From positions 1 to 64,000 of the forward strand of contig CAZBAI010000002.1 of assembly GCA_964490175.1 (NCBI GenBank): 64,000 nucleotides of DNA, read 5' to 3'. The DNA comes from RGIG3077 sp964490175 (GTDB taxonomy: Bacteria > Bacillota > Clostridia > Oscillospirales > Ruminococcaceae). The notes below the pieces were generated by a model. It was given only the letters and a program-made list of their open reading frames with translations, made no database searches and was not told the DNA's origin. Below, in pieces: positions 26,959-35,807 of the stretch (position 1 is the stretch's first letter; each line of letters begins with the position of its first letter). The position numbers and the translations under genes were made by a program.

Positions 26959-28140
26959 GTGTTGAAGAAAAAAATTTTCATTTTAGCATTGTGCATTGCC
27001 TTGTGCTGCTGTATTTTGCCTGCACAGCGACATTTTCAAACCGCAAAATCAAACGATTTTGCTGAAATTTCAATTAAGCCCGAAAGGATTATTACTCAAT
27101 CGGCGGTGGATTCCATGAAAACTGCATACGGATATACAACAACAAAATCACGTTTTTCACGCACGCAAATTTTGCAAACGTTAAAACAATACGGTGATTT
27201 TGACAAATTGCTTGACAGGGCAAACTCCTTTACAATACCCGGTTTGGAGAATACATTTGTCGGAATTGACTGTAATTCCATGGTTCCGCAGGGGATTTGC
27301 GTTACTGACAAATATTTTTTTACAACGGCATATGATTCTGATTCTGTCTGTTCTTCGGTGATATATGCAATATCAAACAATGCCGAACACGCACTGCGCT
27401 GTGTGATTGTTTTGCCGATGAAAATTCACGCCGGCGGTATAACTTGTGATGGTGAAAACGTTTGGATATGCGGCGATGATGAAATTACCGATAATTCAAG
27501 GTTCGGAGTGGTGTACAGCGTCAGCGTTCGGATGATTAACGACTTGGCTGACAGCGCCGAGGCTTTCACTTTGCTTGATGAAAATATGCTCACAAAATAT
27601 AAAATTTCAAATTCGGCAAGCTTTTGTACATATTATAAGGATAGACTTTGGGTCGGAACGTTTGCAAACGCTTCTGAAAGCGAGAGCACATACGGCTGTA
27701 TTATGTCCTACAATACAGCTTTTGTCGATTGCTCAAACGGCGAAAAATCGTTGAAATTTGAAAGTTTTGTCCTTTTGCCGAACCGTTCGCAGGGCGTTTG
27801 TTTTTTTGAAAAAAATAATGAAACCTATATGCTGCTTAGCCGCTCGTTCGCTCGAAACCGCCAAATGTCAGGCTCGTTTATTTCGGAAATCAGGCTGTAT
27901 AAGCCGACATTTCATTCAAAAACATCCGCAAAAATGACTAAAAAGGGCAACGCAGTTTCCGTTTTCGCAACTCCCCCCATGATTGAGGAGGTTTGCTTTG
28001 ATGTTGCAAATGAAAAACTTTATGCGATTTTTGAGTCCGGTGCTTCAAAATACAGCATAAACGGTAAAACACAGTTGCAAAAATGCCGTTATATTTTTGA
28101 TAAAATAGCCGCAATTGATATAAATCGGCTTATCGGATAA
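26959..28140 (+). CDS. secreted protein of unknown function
   Basis: A 393-residue protein with an N-terminal hydrophobic signal or anchor (residues 4-22, ILALCIALCCCILP). The rest alternates short beta-strand-like stretches (VPQGICVTDKYFFTTAYD, HAGGITCDGENVWICGDD, KDRLWVGTFANA, YMLLSRSFA) that suggest a beta-propeller. No catalytic motif is recognised. Start is GTG at 26959 or the adjacent TTG at 26962, both after AAAAGGAAGTGG. The gene is 18 bp upstream of an LRR lipoprotein gene and probably cotranscribed with it. Confidence 0.75.
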   Translation: MLKKKIFILALCIALCCCILPAQRHFQTAKSNDFAEISIKPERIITQSAVDSMKTAYGYTTTKSRFSRTQILQTLKQYGDFDKLLDRANSFTIPGLENTFVGIDCNSMVPQGICVTDKYFFTTAYDSDSVCSSVIYAISNNAEHALRCVIVLPMKIHAGGITCDGENVWICGDDEITDNSRFGVVYSVSVRMINDLADSAEAFTLLDENMLTKYKISNSASFCTYYKDRLWVGTFANASESESTYGCIMSYNTAFVDCSNGEKSLKFESFVLLPNRSQGVCFFEKNNETYMLLSRSFARNRQMSGSFISEIRLYKPTFHSKTSAKMTKKGNAVSVFATPPMIEEVCFDVANEKLYAIFESGASKYSINGKTQLQKCRYIFDKIAAIDINRLIG

Positions 28141-28158
28141 TTTTTTTGGAGAAAACTT

Positions 28159-29751
28159 ATGCGTAAAACAAATAACACGTTGATTGCACTGCTTTTGTGC
28201 TTATCGTCATTGCTTGCCGGCTGTAACAATGACCAAACTTCGCCACAATCTTCGCTTGCGAACGTTACAACGACAAGCGCAGTCACAACCGATGATTTAA
28301 CATCTCAAATTCATGATGATTTTGAGTTTTCACAGCAGGTTTTGAGTGGGAATTTCGGTGAAATCAACTGGAAGATTGATGAATACGGGCTGCTTGTTGT
28401 TTCGGGAAACGGCGCAATTTCGGACTTTGTAAATAGTGAGGATGTGCCGTGGCATGAAATTTGCGATGATATTCTTTATGTTAAGGTCGAAAGCGGAATA
28501 ACCGATATCGGTGCAGGCGCTTTTTGCAATTGCAAAAATGTTCGCCGAATTATGATTTGCGGTGAAATCAGCTCAATCGGCAACTATGCATTTTTTGGGT
28601 GCGAATCACTTAAAACGCTGTCGATTGGCGGAAATGTTGCTTCAATCGGAATTTCGGCATTTGAAAATTGCTATACGCTTGAAGAAATCGATGCAGAGTT
28701 AAATCCGACTTTAATCGCAAAATGTGCCTTTAAAAACTGTATTTCGCTGTGTCAAGCGCCTAAGCTTTACAATATAAATCGCATTGAGGACTACACGTTC
28801 AGCGGCTGCATCTCAATGCAATTTGATGAAATTCCGCAAAATGTCGAATGCATCGGCAGGGGAGCGTTTGAAAACTGCAAGGCTCTGCTTGATTTAACTT
28901 TGCCGCCGTGCATAGATGAAATTTGCGAGTCGGCATTTGCAGGCAGTGGGCTTTGTGAGCTGACGATTCCAAGCAATGTTACGACTATCGGCATTGCCGC
29001 TTTCGCTAATTGTGAAAAATTGCAGACCCTGTCGCTTTCCGATGGGCTTATTGACATTGAAATGGCGGCGTTTTCGGGGTGCACGGAGTTGCAGACTGTT
29101 TTGATTCCGCAGAGTGTTGAATATATTGACAGCAATGTTTTTGCACACTGCACATCGCTATATGCAATAAATGTTGATGAAAATAACGCCAATTATCAAA
29201 GCGTTGACGGTGTTTTGTATACCGAATCTATGCGAACATTAAAGCAATATCCTTTAGGGTGCGATAAATCGGAGTTTGTGCTGCCTGCAAGGGTGACGGC
29301 GATTGAGCCGGGTGCGCTTTACGGAAAATCGGCTTTGAACAGTGTTGATGTTGAGCAGGGGAATTGGTCTTATACCTCGCTTGACGGTGTTTTATACGCC
29401 GGCTCATATGAAGAAGTGGTGTATTATCCGTATGGCAAAACCGACAAAAGCTACTTGGTACCGGCTACTGTAACTTCTGTTGATATTTATGCCTTTTACG
29501 GTAACGAATATCTTGAAAACGCTATTTTGACGCCGCAGGTTAAGCATATAGGCGGCGGTGCGTTTGAAAACTGCAAAAATCTTTCAAGCGTTGATATTCG
29601 TGAAGATATCGACTATATCGGGAAGAACGCATTTATCGGAACAGGACTGAATTGTGAATTTTCGTTTTGTGACGGTGTTGAGTATTTTGAATCTTCATTC
29701 CCGAACGGGTGCACGGTTTCGATTATGCAAAGTTCTGAAATTCATGAATAA
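28159..29751 (+). CDS. BspA-type leucine-rich repeat lipoprotein
   Basis: A 530-residue surface lipoprotein. The signal peptide ends in the lipobox LLAGC (Cys about residue 21), so it is an Lgt substrate. After a low-complexity Thr/Ser linker, from about residue 80, there are many LRR_5 (BspA/Treponema) repeats of the form IGxxAFxxCxxLxxLxIPxxVxxI, for example ITDIGAGAFCNCKNV and VECIGRGAFENCKAL. Such repeats are common in gut anaerobes and mediate adhesion or protein contacts. A Thr/Val-rich insert near 340-420 interrupts the array. A strong terminator follows. Confidence 0.9.
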   Translation: MRKTNNTLIALLLCLSSLLAGCNNDQTSPQSSLANVTTTSAVTTDDLTSQIHDDFEFSQQVLSGNFGEINWKIDEYGLLVVSGNGAISDFVNSEDVPWHEICDDILYVKVESGITDIGAGAFCNCKNVRRIMICGEISSIGNYAFFGCESLKTLSIGGNVASIGISAFENCYTLEEIDAELNPTLIAKCAFKNCISLCQAPKLYNINRIEDYTFSGCISMQFDEIPQNVECIGRGAFENCKALLDLTLPPCIDEICESAFAGSGLCELTIPSNVTTIGIAAFANCEKLQTLSLSDGLIDIEMAAFSGCTELQTVLIPQSVEYIDSNVFAHCTSLYAINVDENNANYQSVDGVLYTESMRTLKQYPLGCDKSEFVLPARVTAIEPGALYGKSALNSVDVEQGNWSYTSLDGVLYAGSYEEVVYYPYGKTDKSYLVPATVTSVDIYAFYGNEYLENAILTPQVKHIGGGAFENCKNLSSVDIREDIDYIGKNAFIGTGLNCEFSFCDGVEYFESSFPNGCTVSIMQSSEIHE

Positions 29752-29764
29752 ATGTATTATTATA

Positions 29765-29796
29765 CCCCTAATCATAATGCTGATTAGGGGATTTTT
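29765..29796 (+). terminator. terminator after LRR lipoprotein gene
   Basis: CCCCTAATCA (29765-29774) pairs perfectly with TGATTAGGGG (29781-29790), followed by ATTTTT. Confidence 0.85.
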
Positions 29797-29865
29797 CATA
29801 CGTGATGTGAAATGCTGTGTGTCGCACTTGACAATTTCGTTAAAATAGGCGTTATTTGATTGCGT

Positions 29866-29907
29866 TAAAAAAATATGCACTCAAAAGCAATTTAAGCTTT
29901 GAGTGCA
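29866..29907 (-). terminator. terminator of the sugar dehydratase gene
   Basis: On the minus strand TGCACTCAAA (29907-29898) pairs with TTTGAGTGCA (29885-29876), followed by ATTTTTTT. Confidence 0.8.
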
Positions 29908-29942
29908 TAACCGATTTTAAACTTTAAAAACCGTACGCCGCT

Positions 29943-31787
29943 TTAATTGTCATGGGTAAATGTGGGAACAACTTTAAGCAGCAGTTCGATAATCTGTTCA
30001 TCGTCATTGTTCATGGCGGCGGCTTTCAGTTCGGAAAGACTGCGCATAAAGCTGTCGGAATCAATCTCAATCTGATTGCCGATGAAAATCTTTTTGTTGC
30101 GAGTGTTTTTCAAGCCTTCCTCGTTCATCAAAAGCTCTTCAAAAAGCTTTTCGCCCGGTCTTAATCCGGAAAAAACAATCGGAACGTCTTTGTAAGGCAC
30201 TTTGCCGTACATCTTTATCAAATTTTCGGCAAGAGTTGTAATTTTGACGGGTCTGCCCATATCAAGCACAAAAATTTCGCCGCCTTTTGCCATCATACTT
30301 GCGGTAAGCACCAGCGAAACCGCTTCGGGTATAGTCATAAAATAGCGGATAATATCGGGGTGAGTGACCGTAACCGGCAAGCCGTTTTCGATTTGCTTGC
30401 AAAAAATCGGAATTACAGAGCCGTTTGAACCCAAAACGTTTCCGAATCTTGTCGTGATAAATTCTGTTTCCGATTTTTCCTGCGACATATATTGCATAAT
30501 CATTTCGCAGCAGCGTTTTGAAGCGCCCATAACGTTCGTCGGATTTACCGCTTTGTCGGTGGAAATCATGATAAACTTTTTTACTCTGTAATAATCGGCA
30601 AGGGTTGCGAGATTCAATGTGCCGACAATATTGTTTTTGACCGCTTCGGAGGGCGAAACTTCCATCATCGGAACGTGCTTGTGAGCTGCGGCGTGAAAGA
30701 CTATTTCGGGTCTGTATTTTCTGAAAATTTGATTCAACCTGCCGTAATCACGCACTGAGGCAATAAGCGTTAAAATGTTGGGAACGGGATCGCAATTCAT
30801 CAACAGCTCTTGCTGAAGCTCATATGCGCCGTTTTCGCATATATCGAGAATGATGAGAAGTTTTGGGCTGTGCTTTGCAATTTGCCTGCAAAGCTCCGAG
30901 CCGATTGAGCCGCCGCCGCCCGTTACAAGGCAGACTTTATCTTTAATTAGCGATGTAAAATCCGAATCGTCAAGCGTTACGGCATCTCTGCCGAGAAGAT
31001 CCTCAACATTCAGCTCAATTGTTTGGTTTAAAAGGTTTTCGTTTGAAATTGTGTCGCTAATCGAGGGGATTTGCTTAATGCGGCAATTTGTTTGAATGCA
31101 CTGCGTCATAATGCGGTGTCTTGTTTGAGCGTCAAGCGAGGGCATTGCGAGAAAAATGCGCTGCACACGGTATTTAATACACATTTCGACAATATCGTCG
31201 GTAGTGCCTACAACGCATACGCCCTCAATACTGCGGGAAATATTCGCTTTATTGTCATCGATTATGCAAACCGGAATGTAGGCACGGCTGTATTTCATCT
31301 CAACAACAAGGTCCTTGCAGGCTTGCCCTGCGCCGATAATCATTGTTCTTTCGCCTTGAGTGTATCCCTTTGAGCGCATAAAAGCGTATATCTGCATATA
31401 TATCACCCTTGAAGCGATAATCGAAATGCACGTGAGAAAGCAGAAAAACAGGCTGTAAACCTTGGAAAGCTCAGCGTTGAAAACCAAGGTGTAGTTTTCA
31501 AAAAGCACCAGCAGGAAATATACAAAAGAGGCAATGCATATGCTTGCAAAATAGTTTAAAAGGTCGCTTGGACTTGAATAGCGCACAATTTGCTTATAAA
31601 CGCCCAAAATCGCCATTGCCGAAATGAAAAAGAAAGAAAATGCGATTGTTGAATAATAAAAATCATATATCGAAACATTGACTATCGGCGAGCAGTATTT
31701 TAAAAGCGCACAGGTAATAAGTCCGCACACGACTATTTGAAAGAAATCGATAATGCATAGGACAATTCTTTTCGTATTGGCATTCAT
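29943..31787 (-). CDS. membrane-bound UDP-sugar 4,6-dehydratase (WbpM/CapD family)
   Basis: A 614-residue polysaccharide-biosynthesis protein. Four N-terminal membrane helices (about residues 10-120) precede a CoA-binding-like Rossmann domain (MIIGAGQACKDLV) and a C-terminal SDR dehydratase domain. The latter has the NAD motif VTGGGGSIGSELCRQ and a downstream KxxxMxxxK-type site (VIFHAAAHKHVPMM, STDKAVNPTNVMGASKR). WbpM-type enzymes dehydrate UDP-GlcNAc as the first step to rare sugars of capsules or glycoproteins. No other glycan genes adjoin it, so it stands alone here. An AGGAAAT ribosome site precedes the ATG. Confidence 0.92.
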   Translation of the reverse strand: MNANTKRIVLCIIDFFQIVVCGLITCALLKYCSPIVNVSIYDFYYSTIAFSFFFISAMAILGVYKQIVRYSSPSDLLNYFASICIASFVYFLLVLFENYTLVFNAELSKVYSLFFCFLTCISIIASRVIYMQIYAFMRSKGYTQGERTMIIGAGQACKDLVVEMKYSRAYIPVCIIDDNKANISRSIEGVCVVGTTDDIVEMCIKYRVQRIFLAMPSLDAQTRHRIMTQCIQTNCRIKQIPSISDTISNENLLNQTIELNVEDLLGRDAVTLDDSDFTSLIKDKVCLVTGGGGSIGSELCRQIAKHSPKLLIILDICENGAYELQQELLMNCDPVPNILTLIASVRDYGRLNQIFRKYRPEIVFHAAAHKHVPMMEVSPSEAVKNNIVGTLNLATLADYYRVKKFIMISTDKAVNPTNVMGASKRCCEMIMQYMSQEKSETEFITTRFGNVLGSNGSVIPIFCKQIENGLPVTVTHPDIIRYFMTIPEAVSLVLTASMMAKGGEIFVLDMGRPVKITTLAENLIKMYGKVPYKDVPIVFSGLRPGEKLFEELLMNEEGLKNTRNKKIFIGNQIEIDSDSFMRSLSELKAAAMNNDDEQIIELLLKVVPTFTHDN

Positions 31788-31941
31788 AATTTATTTCCTC
31801 GAAATTTTTTTAAATTTGCGGCAGATATTTCACTCACACCTATGTTTATTATATTATATCCGTCGATTATTGTCAATAACACGTTTTTGAATAATTTGGA
31901 TTTTCAACTCACACCGTTATGAACAAAGTGCTTTATCTGCC

Positions 31942-31971
31942 TTGACATCGATAGCCGATTTGTGTTAGAAT
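31942..31971 (+). promoter_or_regulatory. promoter of MFS transporter leader
   Basis: TTGACA at 31942-31947, an 18-bp spacer and TAGAAT at 31966-31971. The resulting leader before the transporter ATG would be about 190 nt. Confidence 0.7.
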
Positions 31972-32050
31972 AGACGCAGTGAAAACTTTTTGCGCTTACA
32001 GCGCATTTAATACGGAAATATTGCAAATAAATCAAGAGGAGAGTATATTG

Positions 32051-32089
32051 TTGAAGCTCTGCATTGGCACAGCTCCATGCAAGGAATGA
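32051..32089 (+). CDS. putative leader peptide MKLCIGTAPCKE
   Basis: A 12-codon frame starts at TTG 32051 (or TTG 32048), seven bases after AGGAGAG at 32037-32043, and ends at TGA 32087-32089. Its last codons lie in the left arms of two mutually exclusive RNA stems. The good ribosome site and this placement suggest a regulatory leader peptide. Translation is not proven. Confidence 0.5.
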   Translation: MKLCIGTAPCKE

Positions 32090-32137
32090 CGGATTGCATG
32101 GAGAAATGTTAGCGCCGTCATACCTTGCGTTTTTGTT
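32073..32137 (+). promoter_or_regulatory. candidate transcription attenuator of MFS gene
   Basis: Two competing stems share bases 79-82 of this stretch. Stem A: CTCCATGCAA (32073-32082) with TTGCATGGAG (32094-32103), a perfect 10 bp. Stem B: GCAAGGAATGACGG (32079-32092) with CCGTCATACCTTGC (32115-32128), 13 pairs with one mismatch, followed by GTTTTTGTT, i.e. an intrinsic terminator ahead of the transporter gene. This arrangement matches ribosome-mediated attenuators of antibiotic efflux and resistance genes. Confidence 0.7.
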
Positions 32138-32167
32138 AAGAATTTTACAAAAAAGGAGCAAGGTATT

Positions 32168-33436
32168 ATGAAAACCTTAAAAGAACTTAAATATTTTATT
32201 ATTCTCTATATTACGCAGTCGTTTTCTTCGCTTTCAAGCGCTATGACAAACTTTGCACTTGTAATTTGGCTGTATCAAACCAGCGGTTCGGCACTGACAA
32301 CATCGTTGTTGACAGTATGCTCTTATGCGCCGTATGTAACAATGAGCATTTTTGCCGGCGCAATAAGCGATAAGTGGAACAAGAAAACGATAATGCTTGT
32401 TTGTGACAGCTTTGCCGCCTTGTGCACGGTTGCCACGCTGGTTTTGCTCAAAACCGGCACTCTTGCCACATGGCATTTGTATATTCTCAATGCGCTCAAC
32501 GGGTTGATGAACACCTTTCAATCGCCTGCCGCCGATGTGGCTTCCACATTGCTTACGCCTAAAAAGCATTATCAAAAAACAAGCGGAATGCGTTCGCTTT
32601 CAAATTCGCTTGTGTCGATTTTAACGCCTGTATTTGCAACCGCTGTTGTTTCGTTTGCAGGCATAACGGCGGTCATCGCATTTGACCTTTTAACGTTTGG
32701 CATTGCGTTTACAGTATTGCTTTTCTTTATAAAGCTGCCGCAGGTGCCTTATGAATCGCACAAAGACGAAACGCTTGTGCAATCGGCAAAAAGCGGACTT
32801 TGCTTTTTGAAATCAAACAAAGGCATTCTTTGGATGATTTTGTTTTTGTCGGCAATCAATTTAATCGCATCGATATATGAATCGGCTTTGCCTGCATTGG
32901 TTTTGTCAAAATCAAACGAATATGCTTTGGGTCTTGTCAATAGCTTTGTCGGTATTGCGACCTTGCTCGGCAGTGTGCTTGCCACTTTTTTGCCGGAGCC
33001 GAAAAGCAGGATAAAAGCTATATGCAACTGTTTGCTTGTTTCGATGAGCACCGAAAACTTTTTACTCGGTTTTGGCAATTCTATTCCCGTTTGGTGTTTG
33101 GGTGCAGTGCTCGGCTGGATTTTAATTCCGCTGATGAACGCCAATTATGACGTGATTTTTAAAAAGAACGTGCCTGCGCAAATGCTCGGCAGAGTGTATT
33201 CGGTTCGGAATGCGTTGCAGTTTTTTACAATACCCATAGGCTATTTTCTCGGAGGATTTTTGATTGACAAAGTTTTTGAGCCGTTTATGAAAAATACGAA
33301 AAATCGCTTGCTCTGCACACTTTTTGGTTCGCAAAAGGGCGCAGGTGCGGCACTGCTGCTTTTTGTAATCGGCGTAGTCGGCGTTTTGATTTGTCTTGTT
33401 TTCAGAAATATTAAGGCGTTTGATGAGCTTGAATAA
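32168..33436 (+). CDS. MFS efflux transporter (macrolide-efflux-like)
   Basis: A 422-residue major facilitator transporter with about 12 membrane helices. The loop 2-3 motif region reads GAISDKWNKKTIMLVCD, and the opening (FIILYITQSFSSLSSAMTNFALVIWLYQ) resembles the Mef-type drug efflux branch, which exports macrolides. Substrate is inferred only from family resemblance and from the leader-peptide attenuator upstream. AAGGAG precedes the ATG, and a strong terminator follows, so it is monocistronic. Confidence 0.87.
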   Translation: MKTLKELKYFIILYITQSFSSLSSAMTNFALVIWLYQTSGSALTTSLLTVCSYAPYVTMSIFAGAISDKWNKKTIMLVCDSFAALCTVATLVLLKTGTLATWHLYILNALNGLMNTFQSPAADVASTLLTPKKHYQKTSGMRSLSNSLVSILTPVFATAVVSFAGITAVIAFDLLTFGIAFTVLLFFIKLPQVPYESHKDETLVQSAKSGLCFLKSNKGILWMILFLSAINLIASIYESALPALVLSKSNEYALGLVNSFVGIATLLGSVLATFLPEPKSRIKAICNCLLVSMSTENFLLGFGNSIPVWCLGAVLGWILIPLMNANYDVIFKKNVPAQMLGRVYSVRNALQFFTIPIGYFLGGFLIDKVFEPFMKNTKNRLLCTLFGSQKGAGAALLLFVIGVVGVLICLVFRNIKAFDELE

Positions 33437-33440
33437 AGAA

Positions 33441-33479
33441 TCGCCTTCGGTGTTTAAAATACCGAGGGCGAATTTTTTT
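33441..33479 (+). terminator. terminator after MFS gene
   Basis: TCGCC-T-TCGGT (33441-33451) pairs with ACCGA-G-GGCGA (33461-33471), followed by ATTTTTTT. Confidence 0.85.
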
Positions 33480-33567
33480 GCTTATATAGTGTATGTCGGA
33501 TTATCGCTCATATAACAGAGATGTCTTGTGACTGCAAAATAGATGAAAAATAACCGGTCGAGATCTA

Positions 33568-33603
33568 AGAAAAGATCGTTTCTCAAAAAGTGAGAAACGA
33601 TCT
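33568..33603 (-). terminator. terminator of tRNA-Val
   Basis: AGATCGTTTCTC (33603-33592 on the minus strand) pairs perfectly with GAGAAACGATCT (33584-33573), followed by TTTTC. Confidence 0.7.
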
Positions 33604-33622
33604 GTCCTGTGCGGTCACACAC

Positions 33623-33699
33623 TGGTGAGGATGAATGGACTTGAACCATCGACCCCCTGCATGTCAAGCAGGTACTCTAACCAACTGAGCTACACCCTC
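33623..33699 (-). tRNA. tRNA-Val (anticodon GAC)
   Basis: A 77-nt cloverleaf with encoded CCA. The acceptor stem GAGGGTG/CATCCTC pairs with one G-T wobble. The D stem starts GCTC after TA, the anticodon stem is CCTGC/GCAGG with loop TTGACAT giving GAC, and the T loop is GGTTCAAGTCC. It reads GUC and GUU. A consensus promoter lies upstream. Confidence 0.95.
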
Positions 33700-33711
33700 A
33701 AAACTTTGATA

Positions 33712-33740
33712 ATTGTAGCACAGATTGTCGAGAATGTCAA
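33712..33740 (-). promoter_or_regulatory. promoter of tRNA-Val
   Basis: On the minus strand TTGACA (33740-33735), a 17-bp spacer and TACAAT (33717-33712), 12 bp before the tRNA. Confidence 0.75.
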
Positions 33741-33791
33741 GGGTCATTGCAATATTTAATTAAAATTTAAAAAATATCGCAAATTGCAGTG

Positions 33792-35120
33792 TTAATAGTG
33801 GTATTTTTTTCTTTGGGTGATATAGAAAGCAACGGTGACAAACATTGCAAGAATTTCCGCTGTGGCAAATGAACACCAAATGCCTTTTAATCCGAAAAAT
33901 ATGGGAAGAAGCAGTACGGTTGAGGTTTGAAAAAGCAATGTTCGCAGGAATGAAATTGCGGCGGATATGCCGCCGTTTCCGAGCGAAGTGAAAAATGCCG
34001 AACCGAATATGTTAAATCCGCTGAATAATACAGAGAGTGAATAAAACCGAAATGCAGTAACGGTCATGTTCAATACGTAAGCGTCATTTTTGGCAAAAAG
34101 CTCTGCCAGCGGTTTGGAAAAAATGAAGGCGAGAAACGCCAGTACTATGCCGCCGAGCGTTATTAAAGTATTGCTTTTGCGAAAAAGACTTTTAAGTTCG
34201 GCGTCATGTTGCGCACCGTGGTGAAATCCGATTACCGGTGCTACTCCTATGGAATAACCGAGAAATACGGCGGCAAAAATGAATCCTACATACATAACGG
34301 CACCGTATGCGGCAACGCCGCTTTTACCGGCAATTTTCATTAGCTGAAAATTATAAAGAATCGAAACTACCGACATCGAAATGTTGGTTACCAATTCCGA
34401 AGAGCCGTTTGCGCAACAGCTTATAAGCGCTTTAAAATCTAAGCGGAATTTGCCTAGCCTGAGCACGCTGTCATTTTTTCTTGCAAAGAAAACAAACGGC
34501 ACAATGCCGCCGACGCACTGCGCAACAGAAGTTGCGACTGCCGCACCGACAAGCCCTAAATCAAAGACAATTATGAACAAAGCGTCTAAAATGATGTTTG
34601 TAAGTCCTGCCCCGACTGTTACTATCAAGCCCAAGGTCGGCTTTTCGGCGGTGACCAAAAATGCCTGAAAAAGGTTTTGCAGCATAAATGCAGGCAAAGC
34701 AGCCAAAAGAATGCGCCCGTATGTTGCGCAGTACGGCAGTAAATCCGAGTCGGCACCCATTGCCGATGCTACCGGCTTTATGAATATGCAGCCGCAAACG
34801 GCGAGCACAACGCCGCTGATTATTGTGATGTATACGAGCATTGAAAAAATCCTGTTGGCTTTTTCGATGTCGTTTTCTCCAAGCGTTGCGGAAACCAACG
34901 CAGTGCCGCCTGTGCCGAACATGAATCCGACGCAGCCGAGAATCTGCGTAAACGGCATTATCAGATTGATTGCCGCAAAGGGCGTTATGCCGACGTAATT
35001 TGAAACGAAAAATCCATCGACAACGCTGTAAATAGATGTGAAAATCATCATAATTACGGTGGGCAGTGTAAAGCGCAGCAATTTTCTGTAATTAAAGCTG
35101 TCGGAAAGTTGAATATGCAT
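33792..35120 (-). CDS. MATE family multidrug efflux transporter
   Basis: A 442-residue MATE transporter with 12 membrane helices in two six-helix halves, each starting with a similar motif. It would export cationic drugs or dyes by Na+ or H+ antiport (family knowledge). The N-terminus (FNYRKLLRFTLPTVIMMIFTSIYSVVDGFFVSNYVG) is typical. It begins just after the MarR gene stop on the same strand with an AGGAG site, so both are one operon and the MarR protein is its likely regulator. Confidence 0.93.
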   Translation of the reverse strand: MHIQLSDSFNYRKLLRFTLPTVIMMIFTSIYSVVDGFFVSNYVGITPFAAINLIMPFTQILGCVGFMFGTGGTALVSATLGENDIEKANRIFSMLVYITIISGVVLAVCGCIFIKPVASAMGADSDLLPYCATYGRILLAALPAFMLQNLFQAFLVTAEKPTLGLIVTVGAGLTNIILDALFIIVFDLGLVGAAVATSVAQCVGGIVPFVFFARKNDSVLRLGKFRLDFKALISCCANGSSELVTNISMSVVSILYNFQLMKIAGKSGVAAYGAVMYVGFIFAAVFLGYSIGVAPVIGFHHGAQHDAELKSLFRKSNTLITLGGIVLAFLAFIFSKPLAELFAKNDAYVLNMTVTAFRFYSLSVLFSGFNIFGSAFFTSLGNGGISAAISFLRTLLFQTSTVLLLPIFFGLKGIWCSFATAEILAMFVTVAFYITQRKKYHY

Positions 35121-35121
35121 T

Positions 35122-35562
35122 TTATAAAATCTCCTTTATTTCTTCTTTAAGGCGGCTTAGATATCGCTCGGTTAATTTGACATAAAGCTCCCATTCTTCT
35201 TTCGACCAGGAAGAATATATCTTTTTTTCGATGTCAATAACTTTTCCGAATGTGTTTTTTGTGATATCAAAACCTTTTTCGGTCAGGCAAACCTGCTTTG
35301 ATTTGCCGCCGCAAGGTTCAAGATAAACTATGTTTTCTTCTTCCAAACGGCGCAAAGCGGAATTGACGGTTTGTTTGTTTATGCAAATGAGCTTGATTAA
35401 ATCGGTCAAACGGCATTTGCCGTCGTTATCTGTCAGTGCGTACAAAATTGCAGAAGCACTGTCTGAAAAGCCGTAGTGCAAGGCGATTTCGTGATAAACC
35501 GTATCAATTTCGGAAAGCAGCCGGTTGTAACGTCTGGTTTCGGATTGATTTATATTTTGCAT
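35122..35562 (-). CDS. MarR family transcriptional regulator
   Basis: A 146-residue winged-helix regulator: helix-turn-helix at about residues 50-85 (CRLTDLIKLICINKQTVNSALRRLEEENIV) and the wing YLEPCGGKSKQVCLTEKG. MarR proteins are dimeric repressors released by phenolic or drug ligands. It is the first gene of the MATE operon. Two direct repeats flank and overlap its -10, so it probably represses its own operon. AAAGAGGA lies upstream of the ATG. Confidence 0.93.
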   Translation of the reverse strand: MQNINQSETRRYNRLLSEIDTVYHEIALHYGFSDSASAILYALTDNDGKCRLTDLIKLICINKQTVNSALRRLEEENIVYLEPCGGKSKQVCLTEKGFDITKNTFGKVIDIEKKIYSSWSKEEWELYVKLTERYLSRLKEEIKEIL

Positions 35563-35583
35563 ATATAATCCTCTTTATTTGAA

Positions 35584-35628
35584 AAATCACACATATCGGA
35601 TTATAGTACGAAATCATACATATGTCAA
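35584..35628 (-). promoter_or_regulatory. promoter and candidate operators of MarR-MATE operon
   Basis: On the minus strand TTGACA (35628-35623), a 17-bp spacer and TATAAT (35605-35600): full consensus. A 13-bp direct repeat, ATATGTATGATTT/ATATGTGTGATTT, occurs at 35611-35623 (spacer) and 35584-35596 (just past the -10), 27 bp apart, as a likely MarR target. Confidence 0.75.
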
Positions 35629-35743
35629 GCGCCGATATAAATTTTACAAAAATGTAATAGCTTAATGCAATCCTCTTTGCGTTTAGGCAGTGATTTTTAA
35701 GCGAAAAATGCAGATTCGGTTTACGTTTTTTGTTTTGCCGTGC

Positions 35744-35772
35744 TTTACATTTTGCGTAAAATATGGTACAAT
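35744..35772 (+). promoter_or_regulatory. promoter of tex
   Basis: TTTACA at 35744-35749, a 17-bp spacer and TACAAT at 35767-35772, about 36 bp before the TTG start. Confidence 0.6.
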
Positions 35773-35807
35773 ATTTACAGTATCAAATTATCGGAGGTTT
35801 ATATATC

